Below are positions 25,669 to 34,785 of a stretch of DNA of 58,713 nt, piece after piece (the stretch's first letter is position 1; every line of letters begins with the position of its first letter). Origin of the DNA: Thermoproteota archaeon. Its GTDB lineage: Archaea; Thermoproteota; Thermoprotei_A; Sulfolobales; NBVN01. The position numbers and the translations under genes are program-made. The DNA is taken from NCBI GenBank assembly GCA_030550455.1, contig JAUQPH010000009.1:1-58713 (forward strand), read 5' to 3'. The notes below the pieces were generated by a model. The model searched no databases. It was not told the DNA's origin and saw nothing but the letters and a program-made list of their open reading frames with translations.

Positions 25669-26880
25669 GTGGGAATTATAGTGTCACATACTCCCACCTT
25701 ATTAGCTACGACAAGTATGTACACACTGGTGCCGTCACTGGGGTTCTGCGAGTTATGTGGAGTCAGCTCTAAAACCGTAAGCAACACTATAGGTGTTTGC
25801 GTAAGTTGCTTAAGAAGCTATGGTGAAGAAGCTTTAAAGATAGCGCGTAAAGCTCATAGAGACTACAGGCAGAGCCTAGGGCTACCTCCTGATGTACCCA
25901 AAAGTGGGAAACTGAAGTGCAGTATATGCGTGAATGAGTGCTATATCCCGGAAAATTCGAGCGGGTTCTGCGGTTTCTGGGTAAATAAGGGTGGAACTCT
26001 AAGCCCCCTTACAGCTAATCCTAGCACTGGGATTGTTATGTGGTATTTCGACCCGCACCCTACGAACTGTGTCGCCGGACCTGTTTGCGCCGCAAACACT
26101 TCGAGAGGGTATCCAAAATACACGAAATTTAGGGGAGTTGAGGTAGGCTACTATAACCTGGCCGTTTTCTATATCGCTTGTAATCTCAACTGTCTTTTCT
26201 GTCAGAACTGGGAGCATAAGACCATGTTATTCGATAGTAGAATTAGGGCTAGATACGTGAAGACTGTCGATGATCTTACACGCGAAGCTTTAAACAGTAG
26301 AGTTACGTGCGTTTGTTACTTCGGGGGTGATCCTGGACCTCAAGCATCGCATGCTATAGCTGCTTCTAGAAAACTGCTTGCGACAAAGAGTCAGGATGCT
26401 ATAAAGAGAATATGCTGGGAAACTAATGGACTAGAAAACCCCATGATAATGAAGCAGATGGCGGAGTTAAGCCTAGTCTCAGGTGGGGTAGTAAAAATCG
26501 ATTGGAAAGCATGGACACCGGAGGTCTATGAGGCATTAACAGGTGTAAATGGTTTAAAAGCTGTAGAAAGACTAAAGGCTAACGTAAAGCTAGTTTCAGA
26601 AATGGCGAAAGAGCGTGATGACCCTCCACTATTAGTAGTAAGCACCCTCTTGGTGCCTGGATATGTTGACGAGGAGGAAGTTGGAAAGATAGCTGAATAT
26701 TTAGCTACCATAGACAGCAGTATTCCCTACGTACTCCTTGCGTTTCATCCGGACAACATCTTAAGAGACCTTCCTCCAACAAGTAAAAAACATGCTGAAG
26801 CAGCTAGAAGAGAGGCCTTAAGGACCGGGCTTAAAGAAGTCTACATAGGTAACGTGTGGCTCCTAGGAAATTACTACTAG
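25669..26880 (+). CDS. Radical SAM protein, pyruvate-formate-lyase-activase-like
   Basis: This enzyme of up to 403 residues carries the radical SAM cluster motif CNLNCLFC (CxxxCxxC) in NLAVFYIACNLNCLFCQNWE. N-terminal to it is a zinc-ribbon-like pair CELC...CVSC and a second cysteine set CSICVNEC...GFCGF, an arrangement seen in archaeal activase-like proteins of unknown substrate. A GGDP motif (CYFGGDPGPQ) for SAM binding follows. A paralogue lies at 49364-50500. The longest start is GTG 25669; ATG 25717 would leave more promoter room beside the divergent AK6 gene and begins just before the first cysteine pair. Confidence 0.8.
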   Translation: MGIIVSHTPTLLATTSMYTLVPSLGFCELCGVSSKTVSNTIGVCVSCLRSYGEEALKIARKAHRDYRQSLGLPPDVPKSGKLKCSICVNECYIPENSSGFCGFWVNKGGTLSPLTANPSTGIVMWYFDPHPTNCVAGPVCAANTSRGYPKYTKFRGVEVGYYNLAVFYIACNLNCLFCQNWEHKTMLFDSRIRARYVKTVDDLTREALNSRVTCVCYFGGDPGPQASHAIAASRKLLATKSQDAIKRICWETNGLENPMIMKQMAELSLVSGGVVKIDWKAWTPEVYEALTGVNGLKAVERLKANVKLVSEMAKERDDPPLLVVSTLLVPGYVDEEEVGKIAEYLATIDSSIPYVLLAFHPDNILRDLPPTSKKHAEAARREALRTGLKEVYIGNVWLLGNYY

Positions 26881-26894
26881 CGTACAGTAATCGG

Positions 26895-27611
26895 TTAAGT
26901 CCTATCTCGCTGACCCGCCTTCTTGGTCACCTCTCTCACTACCTCTTCAACTGATACCGAGGGGTCTAGCACTACCTTAAAGAATAAGCCGGTCCTACCG
27001 ACTTCATCCCTTCGTCGCAGTATCTCCACTCTTTCCCTTACTGTATCTATACTTACTCCCAGAAGCTTAGCTACATAGTACTCGTAACCTACTACTGGTG
27101 CCTCACGATGCCCTCCTTCTGTTGGGATAATCAATATCAAGGACTTTGTCACCCCGGGTTTTCTAATGTCTTTAGCCAAATCTTCGTAGGATATGCTGCC
27201 ACCAAACTTGTAGAACTCGAGCTCTCTAGGGCTGAATCTCTCTAGAGGAAAAGAAATTGTGACATCACCGTTTGGCGTTAGTTCGTAGACGACCTTAAGG
27301 GCAGACTTCGGTGTAGCTCTTACCAAGGTCTTTCTATAGATCCTTAAGTTCCCTCTATCTAGGCATGCTTCAACAACTGCGGGAGCGACAGTATACGGTA
27401 TAACAACATCGACGTCGCTATTTTGATCGACATCTCCTCTGGCCACCGATCCGTGCACTATCGGAGAGTAGCCACACTGGACTAAAACCTTCATTACTTC
27501 AGCTGCTACCTCCCTTAGCTTCCTTAATAGCGCCCATCTATCGCTCCCATACACGACATCCTTAAATTCCGGAACTCTAACTACTTTATGCTTTGGTCCC
27601 TTACGAAACAT
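26895..27611 (-). CDS. Nucleotidyltransferase-domain protein
   Basis: This 238-residue protein has a Pol-beta-type nucleotidyltransferase motif GSVARGDVDQNSDVDVVIP (GS...DxD) near residues 57-75, so it probably transfers NMP to an unknown acceptor. A C-terminal region VVGYEYYVAKLLGVSIDTVR followed by a basic ERVEILRRRDE helix looks like a nucleic-acid-binding or substrate-selecting segment. It converges on the radical SAM gene with a 14-base gap. Confidence 0.7.
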   Translation of the reverse strand: MFRKGPKHKVVRVPEFKDVVYGSDRWALLRKLREVAAEVMKVLVQCGYSPIVHGSVARGDVDQNSDVDVVIPYTVAPAVVEACLDRGNLRIYRKTLVRATPKSALKVVYELTPNGDVTISFPLERFSPRELEFYKFGGSISYEDLAKDIRKPGVTKSLILIIPTEGGHREAPVVGYEYYVAKLLGVSIDTVRERVEILRRRDEVGRTGLFFKVVLDPSVSVEEVVREVTKKAGQRDRT

Positions 27612-27701
27612 GCTCCTCTAACTACTATGACTTGCTGTCGTTATTAAAGACAACAACGTAAACGCGTTAGTCTCAGAAATTAAGAGACGCCGAAACTGCT
27701 T

Positions 27702-28340
27702 TCAAGTAGTGTCAGCTTGTCGCAGGGTTTCAGCTTTTCGTATATCCTCCGGGTTATCTATATCCATTATTACACCTGGGTCGTTTACGTCTAAGTATTG
27801 CACGTACTCCCTATACCTAGATATAAGACCCTTAAGACCCCTCTCTTCTTCCTTAATGCTTAGCGCTTCCTTAATCATGTCCCCAATCAACAATACTGGA
27901 TGCCCACCTCTCCCCTGGTAACTAGGAATGAGTATGCAGTTCGCCCTGTAAGTTACTGGTAATGAGTCAACCAAATACCTTAGAGTGCGCGTTTTTATAA
28001 ACGGTACGTCTGATGGATGCACTGCTACAAGCTTCGAGTACTTGACTACTCTTTTAATGCCCGCGATAACAGATGATGACATTCCAAGAGAGTAGCTCGG
28101 GTTATAAACAAACTTAACATCCAGGTCTGCGAGTACCTCAATTATTCTACTATGCTCGAACCCCACAACAACTACTATTTCATCAAAAACCCCTGCTTCA
28201 AGGAACTTTTTAGTCGTTATTCTAACCATGTGGTCTTCTCCCAGCTCGCTATCTCGGATTCTGTAGAGTAGCTTATTCTCGCCGAATCTCCTAGATGCGC
28301 CAGCTGCTAGCAGTAGAGCTACTTTCATAGACTCAGCCAT
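27702..28340 (-). CDS. MobA/MocA-like molybdenum cofactor nucleotidyltransferase
   Basis: This 212-residue NTP-transferase-like protein starts VALLLAAGASRRFGENKLL, the GxG...R..GxxK nucleotide-binding motif of MobA/MocA proteins. It also has VAVHPSDVPFI (metal-binding Asp), YQGRGGHPVLL and a C-terminal DINDPED-like DVNDPGVIMDIDNPEDI. MocA-type enzymes attach CMP to molybdopterin to make the cytosine dinucleotide cofactor used by xanthine-oxidase-family hydroxylases. The gene overlaps the 2Fe-2S subunit of such an enzyme by eight bases, supporting this role. Confidence 0.8.
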   Translation of the reverse strand: MAESMKVALLLAAGASRRFGENKLLYRIRDSELGEDHMVRITTKKFLEAGVFDEIVVVVGFEHSRIIEVLADLDVKFVYNPSYSLGMSSSVIAGIKRVVKYSKLVAVHPSDVPFIKTRTLRYLVDSLPVTYRANCILIPSYQGRGGHPVLLIGDMIKEALSIKEEERGLKGLISRYREYVQYLDVNDPGVIMDIDNPEDIRKAETLRQADTT

Positions 28341-28818
28341 ATTTACCTAGCTTTCTCTCGAGAACCTCTGTAATTGCTCTTACGACTCTCGGATAAGTTC
28401 CGCATCGACAGAGGTTTCCCTCTATTGCTTTAACTATGTCCTCTTTAGATGGCTTTAGAAGCTTCCTCAACGCTTCATTTAAGAAGGCGTAGGCGGTTAA
28501 CAACATAGCTGGAGTGCAGTAACCACACTGAACAGCGAAGTTCTTACTGAACTCCTCAACTAGCTCTCCAAAAAGATGATCGGAATAAAGCCCTTCTACA
28601 GTCGTTATCTCGCTTCCATCGACCTGCACTGTCAGCAGTAAGCAGGAGACAGCTGGTTTGCCGTTAACTAGTACAGTACAAGCTCCACACTCTCCTCTCT
28701 CACAACCTCTTTTTACGCTTTTCACACCCAACCTAAGCCTCAAGGTGTCTAGGAGTATCTCGTTCGGCTCAACGTCTACTTCGACCCTATTTCCGTTTAA
28801 AGTAAAGTTAACACGCAT
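28333..28818 (-). CDS. Molybdenum hydroxylase, [2Fe-2S] small subunit
   Basis: This 161-residue electron-transfer subunit has two iron-sulfur clusters. The N-terminal plant-ferredoxin-type cluster is bound by CERGECGACTVLVNG ... SC, and the second by CGYCTPAM ... CRCGTYPRV. It passes electrons from the molybdenum site to the FAD subunit. The length and motif order are standard for the CoxS/xanthine-dehydrogenase small-subunit family. It shares its start/stop boundary with the FAD subunit gene (one-base overlap) and overlaps the MocA-like gene. Confidence 0.9.
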   Translation of the reverse strand: MRVNFTLNGNRVEVDVEPNEILLDTLRLRLGVKSVKRGCERGECGACTVLVNGKPAVSCLLLTVQVDGSEITTVEGLYSDHLFGELVEEFSKNFAVQCGYCTPAMLLTAYAFLNEALRKLLKPSKEDIVKAIEGNLCRCGTYPRVVRAITEVLERKLGKYG

Positions 28819-29681
28819 TATGCAACACCTAGAGCCTTAGCTAGTGCGTCTTTAGCTAACTGATAGCTCATCTCTCTCCTATACCAAGAGGTTGACCTAA
28901 CATCGTCAATTGGTGTAACTTCGCCCGCGACAGTATTAGCAGCCTCCTCTATTAAGCTCCAGCTAACTCTTTTACCTCTAACGACTTCTTCTGCTTTATA
29001 CGCTCTTATAGGCACTGGGGCAACGGAGTTTAAAGCTATTCTAACATCGTAAACTACTCCGTCAATCACTTTAGCGAGTACGGCTACTGCTACTACAGAT
29101 AGAGTGAAACCACCTCTTCTTCCAAGCTTTACGTAAGACCAACCACTCCACTCGGACTTCTTGACGAGTATTTCCTTAAGTATCTCGCAGGGGTTTAATG
29201 CGGTTTTTCTGTATCCAACGAAAAACTTTGTAGATGGAATAACTCTTAAACCCTCTGAGCCGATAACAACAAACTCAGCGTCATACGCTAGAAGAGGTGG
29301 TGCTGTATCGGCTGCTGGTGAAGCATTACACAAATTTCCACCTATAGTGGCCATGTTCCTTATTTGCCACGAACCCATAGACTCTACCGCAGCTTTTAAG
29401 AGAGGGAGGTTCTGAGATACTACGTTCGATTCTATCAACTCTTGCAACCTAGTGGCAGCCCCTATTCTAATAGTTCTACCTAAGTCCTCAATACCCCTTA
29501 GGTCAGGTATCGAACTAATGTCCACTAAGGCCCGCACTCTAACCCTCGAGGTTTTCATATCTACCAAGAGATCTGTTCCTCCAGCGATAACTCTCGAATT
29601 ATCTATTTCTCTCAACAGCCTAATGGCCTCGTCGAGAGTCTTAGGGCGGTAGTAGTCTATCTTTGGAAGCTTGTAGTACAA
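28818..29681 (-). CDS. Molybdenum hydroxylase, FAD-binding medium subunit
   Basis: This 287-residue FAD subunit of the CoxM type has dinucleotide-contacting motifs RVIAGGTDLLVDMK near residue 35 and TIGGNLCNASPAADTAPPLL near residue 112. The C-terminal CO_deh_flav_C domain is present. No extra [4Fe-4S] insertion of the 4-hydroxybenzoyl-CoA reductase type is seen. It lies six bases after the large subunit gene. Confidence 0.9.
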   Translation of the reverse strand: MYYKLPKIDYYRPKTLDEAIRLLREIDNSRVIAGGTDLLVDMKTSRVRVRALVDISSIPDLRGIEDLGRTIRIGAATRLQELIESNVVSQNLPLLKAAVESMGSWQIRNMATIGGNLCNASPAADTAPPLLAYDAEFVVIGSEGLRVIPSTKFFVGYRKTALNPCEILKEILVKKSEWSGWSYVKLGRRGGFTLSVVAVAVLAKVIDGVVYDVRIALNSVAPVPIRAYKAEEVVRGKRVSWSLIEEAANTVAGEVTPIDDVRSTSWYRREMSYQLAKDALAKALGVA

Positions 29682-29687
29682 GGTGAA

Positions 29688-32024
29688 CTACCCCACGAGC
29701 TGCTTTGTTATAGAGTAAACTTTCTCCGGTGTTAGTGGTAGCTCTGTAATTCTTACACCTAGCGCGTGACTTACAGCATTAGCTATAGCAGCGGGCATCG
29801 GTATAAACGCCATTTCACCTACTCCCTTAGCCCCGAAGGGACCGTAGTCCCATACGTCTTCAACGAATATGGCGTTTCTTATTACCGGAGTCTCATGAGA
29901 CGTTGGAATCACATAATCCGTTAAATTATCGTTAACTATTCTTCCATCATCAGCGAAGACCAGTTTCTCCATCAATGTGTATCCTATACCCTGTATTATT
30001 GCTCCCTCTACTTGAGTTTTTACAGCATCTGGGTTGATGACTCTACCGATAGCGAGAGCGGGATGTACCTCAAGTACTTTCACTCTCCCGGTGTAAATGT
30101 CGACTTCAACCTCAACGATTATAGCGATAAAGCTGAAGGCTGGATAAGCGAATCCACGACCAGCGTCATCATCAAACGTCCCCTTAGGGAGGAAGAAGTA
30201 GCCTGTAGCAGAGAGGTCTACTCCCTTGCTGTAGGCTAAAGCAACGAGTTCTTCCCAGCTCATTTTGATCTTGTTTCCTACGATGACTACTCCATCCGAT
30301 ATTTTGATCTCTTCTCGCTGAACGTTGTAGTACTCGGAGAGAAAGCTCTCAAGTCTACTTCTAATTCTACCTGCTGCGACGACTATCCCGATAGCACCTA
30401 CGCTAGTACCTCTTGAGGCGTGGGTGGCTCCGGTATCGGGGGCGTCAGTTGTACCAAAAACCACCTTAACTTTATCGATCGGGCAACCAAGTATTTCGGA
30501 AACAAGTTGCCTGTGCGAACTTGAGGGGGATCCTTGACCCATCTCAACAATTCCTGTGTAAACGTTGACAGAACCGTCGCGAGATATGTGTATGTAAGAG
30601 TTAGACCAATCCGGTACCGCCCTACTGGTACTATTCCCGTGCCAGGCTACAGCAACCCCTATACCTCTCCTAGTGCGTCCTGTCCTGCGCTCACTGTACT
30701 CTAGTCTCTTAACTCTCCAGTTACTGACCGCAGATAGCTTCTTCAAAGCTTCGTGAATTCCTACCGATGATGTCAGTACCTGACCTGTTATTGTATCACT
30801 ACCTACTCTAAGCATGTTGTTCAACCTAAATTCTACTGGGTCCAATCCTAACTTCTCAGCAAGTTGGTCCATCTGTGACTCGGCTGCGAACTGAACTGAA
30901 GGATTTCCAAATCCGCGGAATGACCCCTGAGGAACTTTGTTGGTATATACGCAGTAACCATCGACCTTAGCGTTGGGTACATAGTAGGGACCTGACGCAT
31001 GCATAGTAGCTCTCCATAGTATGAAGGGGCCTCTATTTGCGTAAGCTCCTGAATCGTGTATGATCGTAACCTCTATTGCGGTCAGCTTTCCGTCTTTTGA
31101 GGCACCAGACTTATACTTTATCACGGTCGCCTCTCTCTTAGGGTGTGTCTGTATGGAGTCCTCTCTTGTGTAATAGAGTAGCACGGGCCTCCTGAGATGG
31201 TATGCTGCAAGCGCTGCTCTTGCGGCAACTAGGGGTCCTTCATCATCTTTTCCACCAAAGCCTCCACCGATATAGGGAGCTATAATTTTGATATAACTAG
31301 ACGGTAGACCCAGAACTTTTGAAACTATCTTTTGACCTAAGTGCGGGTATTGTATCGTAGCTATGACTGTCATTCTGTTCTCGAGGTCGGGTATTGCTAA
31401 AGCTGCTTCCGGTTCCAAATATACATGTTCTTGGTGATGGGTTCTATAAGTGTTCTCTACTACTACATCTGCCTTACTAAACCCTTCCTCCACATCACCT
31501 TTTCTAACCTTAGTTCTAAACGCTATGTTACTCCCTAAGGATTCGTGGATAAGAATGTCCCCTCTCTCCATGGCTTCTAGAGGGTCGAAAAGAGCGGGCA
31601 GAGGTTCGATCTCGAGGAACACATTCTCTACAGCACTATTTACAGAGTCAGGGTCTTTACCTACTACTACAGCAACCGCTTCACCGTAGTACCTAACCTT
31701 CCCTTCTGCAAGTAGAGGTTGGTCAGGAACAGCGTAACCAACTTGGTTTTCACCCGGGATGTCACGATAGGTGAAGACGCGGAGTACCTTAGGATCCTCT
31801 AGAGCTTTAGAGTAATCGATCTTTTTTATTCTAGCGTGAGGTGCCTTAGCCAGAGCCAGTCTGGCGAAGAGGTATCCTTCTTCAAGGTAATCTTCAACGA
31901 ATCTCGCTCTTCCTAAGGCTTTCTCCAGAGAGTCCGATCTCTCGATGCTCTTTCCAACGACAATACATGATTCAGCAGAAAGCCACCTCCTAATAAGAGT
32001 TCTTGGGTCTTCGACCACTATCAA
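29688..32024 (-). CDS. Molybdenum hydroxylase large subunit (not a typical CO dehydrogenase)
   Basis: This 778-residue molybdopterin-binding subunit belongs to the xanthine oxidase family. Visible landmarks are YIGGGFGGKDDEGP, the active-site loop PQGSFRGFGNPSVQFAAESQ, EMGQGSPSSSHRQLVSEILG and the C-terminal catalytic Glu in AKGVGEMAFIPMPAAI. Form I CO dehydrogenases have AYXCSFR in the active-site loop with a Cys bound to copper; here the loop is QGSFRGFGNP with no Cys, so CO oxidation is not supported. An aldehyde, purine or aromatic-CoA substrate is more likely. It is the first gene of a four-gene operon with the FAD, 2Fe-2S and MocA-like genes. Confidence 0.85.
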   Translation of the reverse strand: MIVVEDPRTLIRRWLSAESCIVVGKSIERSDSLEKALGRARFVEDYLEEGYLFARLALAKAPHARIKKIDYSKALEDPKVLRVFTYRDIPGENQVGYAVPDQPLLAEGKVRYYGEAVAVVVGKDPDSVNSAVENVFLEIEPLPALFDPLEAMERGDILIHESLGSNIAFRTKVRKGDVEEGFSKADVVVENTYRTHHQEHVYLEPEAALAIPDLENRMTVIATIQYPHLGQKIVSKVLGLPSSYIKIIAPYIGGGFGGKDDEGPLVAARAALAAYHLRRPVLLYYTREDSIQTHPKREATVIKYKSGASKDGKLTAIEVTIIHDSGAYANRGPFILWRATMHASGPYYVPNAKVDGYCVYTNKVPQGSFRGFGNPSVQFAAESQMDQLAEKLGLDPVEFRLNNMLRVGSDTITGQVLTSSVGIHEALKKLSAVSNWRVKRLEYSERRTGRTRRGIGVAVAWHGNSTSRAVPDWSNSYIHISRDGSVNVYTGIVEMGQGSPSSSHRQLVSEILGCPIDKVKVVFGTTDAPDTGATHASRGTSVGAIGIVVAAGRIRSRLESFLSEYYNVQREEIKISDGVVIVGNKIKMSWEELVALAYSKGVDLSATGYFFLPKGTFDDDAGRGFAYPAFSFIAIIVEVEVDIYTGRVKVLEVHPALAIGRVINPDAVKTQVEGAIIQGIGYTLMEKLVFADDGRIVNDNLTDYVIPTSHETPVIRNAIFVEDVWDYGPFGAKGVGEMAFIPMPAAIANAVSHALGVRITELPLTPEKVYSITKQLVG

Positions 32025-32125
32025 TACCCAATAGTAGGGGTAAGCACGTTGAATATATAAGCTTGCAGTTTGTCCCCTAGATGTTCATTTCAGCTACTTT
32101 ATTTTCGTTCGTGTTCTCTCGCGTT

Positions 32126-32340
32126 AGGGGGCTTTCACCTAGCCCACGTGGATTTAGGTATCCGCTTCGGTTAATGGGTAACTGCCGAGCCCAACCGCAC
32201 GGAGCTCCCACCTAGTTTAAGCCCTGAGAACCTCGGGACATAGCCCCCATCGCCACCCAAGGCTTTGAAGTGGAGGTTGAAGCATGCAACAACATCTCTG
32301 TGTCATTTTTCGCCACTGGAACCGCAGGTTCCTATCCTTG
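32126..32340 (-). pseudogene. tnpB 3' remnant with right end, family 3
   Basis: On the minus strand a frame with one stop reads GTCGSSGEK, stop, HRDVVACFNLHFKALGGDGG. This is the second half of the TnpB zinc ribbon and the RuvC-III (R)DVVA..N motif. It continues to SVRLGSAVTH and then a right end with hairpin GGGCT...AGCCC finishing at AAAGCCCCC (about 32126-32134). Everything upstream of the zinc ribbon is gone, apparently lost near or because of the mobile element inserted at 32377. The same right-end family occurs at 37130-37310. Confidence 0.65.
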
Positions 32341-32376
32341 AGCTATTGCTGTACTTTATCAAGGCTTTATGTACTG

Positions 32377-32626
32377 GGGGTTCAGCTCTGATATAGGTTT
32401 ATATCGGTTGTCTTCACCGCCTCATCTCTTTCCCCCGCATCGGTCTTGGGTTTGCATCACCCTTGGGGTATTCGGGGCAACCTTGGTATTTTACATCGTG
32501 AGTGTCTAGGGGGAGCCCGCTATCCACGGGCTCTCACCTCCATCGAGCAGTCTCCACGCACTAATCTACGCATAGCTGCCTACATACATTGTGAACCACT
32601 ACGAAACCCGAAATAGCTCCGAGCGG
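32377..32626 (-). mobile_element. Non-autonomous tnpB-deletion element M4 (most diverged)
   Basis: This 250 bp element has the same architecture as the other deletion derivatives. The promoter is decayed and the left end is the most divergent (GGAGCTATTTCGGGTTTC). The 5' hairpin is nevertheless perfect with different bases (GAGCCCG/CGGGCTC), showing compensatory change. The right-end scaffold is of the GGGTTTGCATCACCC variant. The putative guide begins AGTACATAAAGCCTTGATAA and reads straight into the family-3 tnpB remnant, so this is a nested insertion. Confidence 0.75.
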
Positions 32627-32657
32627 TGGGTTTCAATTAGTTAAAACCACTAGCTTA

Positions 32658-34043
32658 TCAGACATTAGGTCCCTTTAAACAGACATTTATTAGTCTTCTA
32701 ACCAAGATAAGCATAACGAGGCTGTAAGCAAGTATTAATCCGGCTCCTATCACGTTCGTATAAGACTCTATTAGTTTAACGTAACTATAGTACTTCTCTC
32801 CTAAGCTGATAAGGTTCTGCACTGTCTCGTTTAATGGAGTATCTAGAGACTTATAAATGTAGGTCCTCGCTGGGAGGAGTTCCCCGGTCTCTTCGATTAC
32901 GACAACATCGTTTACAAGAGCCGGGATTAACATGTAGAGACCACCCCATAAGGTAGCTAATGCAGCAGCCACATTGAAAGTTAGTAACGTGCTTCTAAGC
33001 TTAAGCCTGTAGCTAAAGGCTAGGTGAACAATGAGAGGGTAAGCCCAGAGAAGATAGTTCGGATTTACAACTTTATTTAGAACGAGCACTAGGGACAAGA
33101 GAACTAGAGTTGCTAGAACTACGTCGTCTTTGTTTTCCATTCTAATCTTCTTCTTCAGCAGGAGGAATGTCCCTACTATCGCTATTAGCATCACCGGTAG
33201 CCACACGACATTTATCAACTTTATAACCTCAGGGTTCCTCCCGGAGAGTAGAACGAAGATATTCCATAGTGAAACGTATTGAGGTGCCCTACTGCTATGG
33301 AAGAGGATTACGTTGTATATAAAAGCATACGGATTAGCTAAAAAGAATGGGAGTACGAGCATAAGAACTACTACTGAAGCTATAGTTATGTACTGAATTA
33401 GGCCCCTAATATTCGTTTTTCTATATATATAGTAAATAAGTGGTATTAGAGATATAGCTGCCAGGGGCTTTGTCAAAACCACGAGCGCTGTAGATAGAGA
33501 GCTTACATATATACCCACGCGAGGTAGCTCCAATCCGATTATTGCCAGATAGAGAAAGAATGCTACTAATGGGTCGAACTGGTAGTTAGCTAAAGTAACA
33601 AGAGTAGGTACCCCGATCACGACCCAGTAGAATGCTTCAGAGCCAAATTTCCTCCACAGCAAGATAGCGAGAGCTACGGTGAATACGAGCAGCGGTAACT
33701 TTATGACTCCTCTAACGATGTGGTCTGTCGCCACCAGTAACGCTTGTCCGACGCTGGGCATAGAACTACTAATCGAATTAACGACGCCTATAAAGGCATC
33801 TACTAACCAGTGTGTTCCAATGTATATGAGAGGTGGAATAGGTGGATAGACTACTCTATAGCTTATGTTACCTAAAGATAGCGGGACCTCGTAAATTTTA
33901 TATAGACCAGTGTATTTGGAGACTCTAACCCAGTTTTCAAAGATGCTTATATCGTACCAGTTCCACATCGATATACTAAGGATCGTAAGAACTAAGATTA
34001 TAGGTACGACCTTTAGCTTATCTTTTTTCAGCGCATTAAACAT
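32658..34043 (-). CDS. Polytopic GT-C-like glycosyltransferase/mannosyltransferase-like membrane protein
   Basis: This 461-residue protein has about ten hydrophobic helices. After the first helix the lumenal loop contains MWNWYDISIFENWVRVSKY and YRVVYPPIPPLIYIGTHWL, the acidic and YPP motifs of GT-C-type polyprenyl-phosphate-dependent transferases. It is similar in plan to the protein at 6963-8342, though not closely alike in sequence. It would act on the outer membrane face in glycolipid or protein glycosylation. I start at ATG 34043; a GTG two codons earlier is possible. A RadB-like gene is divergent from it. Confidence 0.65.
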   Translation of the reverse strand: MFNALKKDKLKVVPIILVLTILSISMWNWYDISIFENWVRVSKYTGLYKIYEVPLSLGNISYRVVYPPIPPLIYIGTHWLVDAFIGVVNSISSSMPSVGQALLVATDHIVRGVIKLPLLVFTVALAILLWRKFGSEAFYWVVIGVPTLVTLANYQFDPLVAFFLYLAIIGLELPRVGIYVSSLSTALVVLTKPLAAISLIPLIYYIYRKTNIRGLIQYITIASVVVLMLVLPFFLANPYAFIYNVILFHSSRAPQYVSLWNIFVLLSGRNPEVIKLINVVWLPVMLIAIVGTFLLLKKKIRMENKDDVVLATLVLLSLVLVLNKVVNPNYLLWAYPLIVHLAFSYRLKLRSTLLTFNVAAALATLWGGLYMLIPALVNDVVVIEETGELLPARTYIYKSLDTPLNETVQNLISLGEKYYSYVKLIESYTNVIGAGLILAYSLVMLILVRRLINVCLKGPNV

Positions 34044-34085
34044 GGTCACATACCCACGTCTCTATGATAATACTAATGTCAGATA

Positions 34086-34095
34086 CTTATATGCT
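34086..34095 (+). promoter_or_regulatory. TATA box for the RadB/KaiC-like gene
   Basis: CTTATATGCT lies 34-43 bases before GTG 34129, which supports that start over the longer frame beginning inside the divergent glycosyltransferase gene. Confidence 0.45.
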
Positions 34096-34128
34096 AAATT
34101 ACACGAACCCCTCTATAGGATAGCTACA

Positions 34129-34785
34129 GTGGGAATCTCACTTAAAACACTTAAGGTAAACGGCGAACTCTCGAGGGGATGCTACCTGAGTGACTGGTTA
34201 ACGAGTGTTACAGAAGGTAAAATTACGCTCATGTACGGTAACGCAGGAAGCGGTAAGACCAATATCTGCTTGTGGATGCTATCTAGGAGTAGTGGACCCA
34301 GTCTTTATATCAGTACGGAGGGTACTATACCAGTAGTGCTTCTAGACAGATATTCTCTTTATGGTAAAGAGCTCTACTTTAAAGAAGTCTTTAGTCTTGA
34401 AGACCTCCCTATTCAGTTAGTTAACATGTATGTTGATGGTTTACTTAAAGAGTTCAGAAACATATGTGTTGACTCTATTAATGCTCACTACAGGTACGAA
34501 GCTATTGAGAGACATGAAGCTAACAGACTGCTTAACACTTCGCTAGCAGTTCTCTCGCACGTAGCAAGTCAGTTCAGGACTAAAGTTTTACTCGTAGCTC
34601 AGGTCAGGGAGGAAGAGGGGGAGGTGATCCCCAGCGGGTTCGAAATTCTAAGCTTTTGGTCTGACATAGTCATAGAGGTTAAAAGAAGCGAAGATGTGAG
34701 AGAGTTAACAATGGTAAAGCCTGAAGAATATAAAGGTCGTAAAATAAGGTTCAAAATTACTGAGCGAGGTATAGAATTTGAGTGA
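34129..34785 (+). CDS. RadB/KaiC-like RecA-family ATPase
   Basis: This protein of about 218 residues has a RecA-type ATPase core: KITLMYGNAGSGKTNICLWM is the Walker A region, preceded by GCYLSDWLTSVTEGK, the counterpart of the TGCKSLDxLLGGG opening of RadB/KaiC proteins. Walker B is weak (LKEFRNICVDSINA), and the later VLLVAQVREEEGEVIPSG resembles the RadB/RadA QVR element. This suggests a recombination mediator or related regulator. The longest open frame would start at 33910 inside the opposite gene; TATA spacing and family length support GTG 34129. It overlaps carS by eight bases. Confidence 0.65.
   Translation: MGISLKTLKVNGELSRGCYLSDWLTSVTEGKITLMYGNAGSGKTNICLWMLSRSSGPSLYISTEGTIPVVLLDRYSLYGKELYFKEVFSLEDLPIQLVNMYVDGLLKEFRNICVDSINAHYRYEAIERHEANRLLNTSLAVLSHVASQFRTKVLLVAQVREEEGEVIPSGFEILSFWSDIVIEVKRSEDVRELTMVKPEEYKGRKIRFKITERGIEFE

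Noticed and set aside
29688-32024. Annotation as carbon-monoxide dehydrogenase large subunit
   Set aside because: The copper-binding cysteine motif of form I CO dehydrogenase is absent from the active-site loop.
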